Below, piece by piece: positions 63,947 to 64,000 of a DNA stretch of 64,000 nucleotides (position 1 is the first letter of the stretch; every line of letters begins with the position of its first letter). The position numbers were made by a program, and so were the translations under genes. The notes under the pieces were generated by a model that made no database searches, was not told where the DNA came from, and saw only the letters and a list, made by a program, of their open reading frames with translations. The DNA lies in NCBI GenBank assembly GCA_963677085.2, contig CAXXFH010000004.1, positions 496,001-560,000 of the forward strand, in the 5' to 3' direction. Source of the stretch: G963677085 sp963677085. GTDB taxonomy: Bacteria; Planctomycetota; Planctomycetia; Pirellulales; Thermoguttaceae.

Positions 63947-64000
63947 CGATGTTCAGGTGTGACAGCGCACTATGCACTATTATTCTCTTACCCGTCAAAA

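Overview
This window looks like chromosomal DNA of a planctomycete, probably of the Pirellulales type; that placement is inference from gene content and was not tested with a marker gene. The signs are two proteins with PEP-CTERM tails, a sulfatase, a BBP7-like poly-outer-membrane barrel, a Cys-rich secreted protein, and a giant (~3,570 aa) secreted repeat protein that opens with the ERRLL...LEERQLLS-type planctomycete extracellular motif. Gene density is modest, and long intergenic stretches are filled with short palindromic repeats. I found no rRNA, tRNA or CRISPR array.

Layout. 0.4-16 kb holds ordinary genes, mostly single or in pairs: a carboxypeptidase-regulatory-like secreted protein, an HExxH peptidase-like protein, a CpsB-type PHP phosphatase, a zinc-ribbon protein, a FabH-like ketosynthase directly followed by a multi-pass membrane glycosyltransferase-like protein, a lipoprotein hydrolase, a UVR-motif protein, an ArfB-like GGQ hydrolase, a TIM-barrel sugar isomerase/epimerase, an LptF/LptG-type permease and a TraB/Tiki-like protein. 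16-17.7 kb has no convincing gene but contains a string of four hairpins ending in a T-run that may be a small RNA. 17.7-28.4 kb is the giant secreted protein. 28.7-30 kb is a complete IS3-family element that cut off the tail of another ORF. 30.6-42 kb has a TPR-like secreted protein, a CtBP/PGDH-like dehydrogenase, a small HTH protein, a BNR-type PEP-CTERM protein, the Cys-rich protein, a sulfatase and an orphan N6-adenine methyltransferase. 43.6-47.2 kb is one long gene fusing a fatty acyl-AMP ligase, an acyl carrier domain and an alpha-oxoamine synthase, which points to formation of a sphingoid-like or amino-ketone lipid. 48.5-49.8 kb is a BBP7-like barrel protein.

50.2-60.9 kb is a mobile-element island and the most interesting part. 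An IS66 element (tnpA, tnpB, tnpC) has its tnpB split by a 4,262-bp insertion. Removing bases 50885-55146 restores an uninterrupted 117-codon tnpB. That insertion encodes a serine recombinase, and its gene is in turn split by a 2,374-bp element (51698-54071) encoding a second, homologous serine recombinase on the other strand. Removing that also restores the frame. Both insertions sit exactly at an AAG triplet. Each recombinase is preceded by an overlapping small ORF, and the two small proteins share a 25-residue ungapped motif. The IS66 tnpC carries an internal deletion and is then interrupted by a group II intron. The intron has a frameshifted reverse transcriptase, carries a ~100-bp MITE-like repeat, and has lost its 3' end at a 19-bp sequence identical to the end of the IS3 element 30 kb away. 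A third serine recombinase (58806-60755) ends inside a ~200-bp repeat that occurs inverted beside the IS3 element.

61-64 kb returns to normal genes: a PEP-CTERM protein, a small conserved protein, ksgA/rsmA and riboflavin synthase, the last two overlapping.

At least three families of ~85-110 bp dispersed repeats run through the window: a MITE-like family with terminal inverted repeats (5 copies), a GGCAGGGCCGCC family (5-7 copies) and a long-hairpin family (4 copies). All calls come from reading the sequence; no database search was possible.
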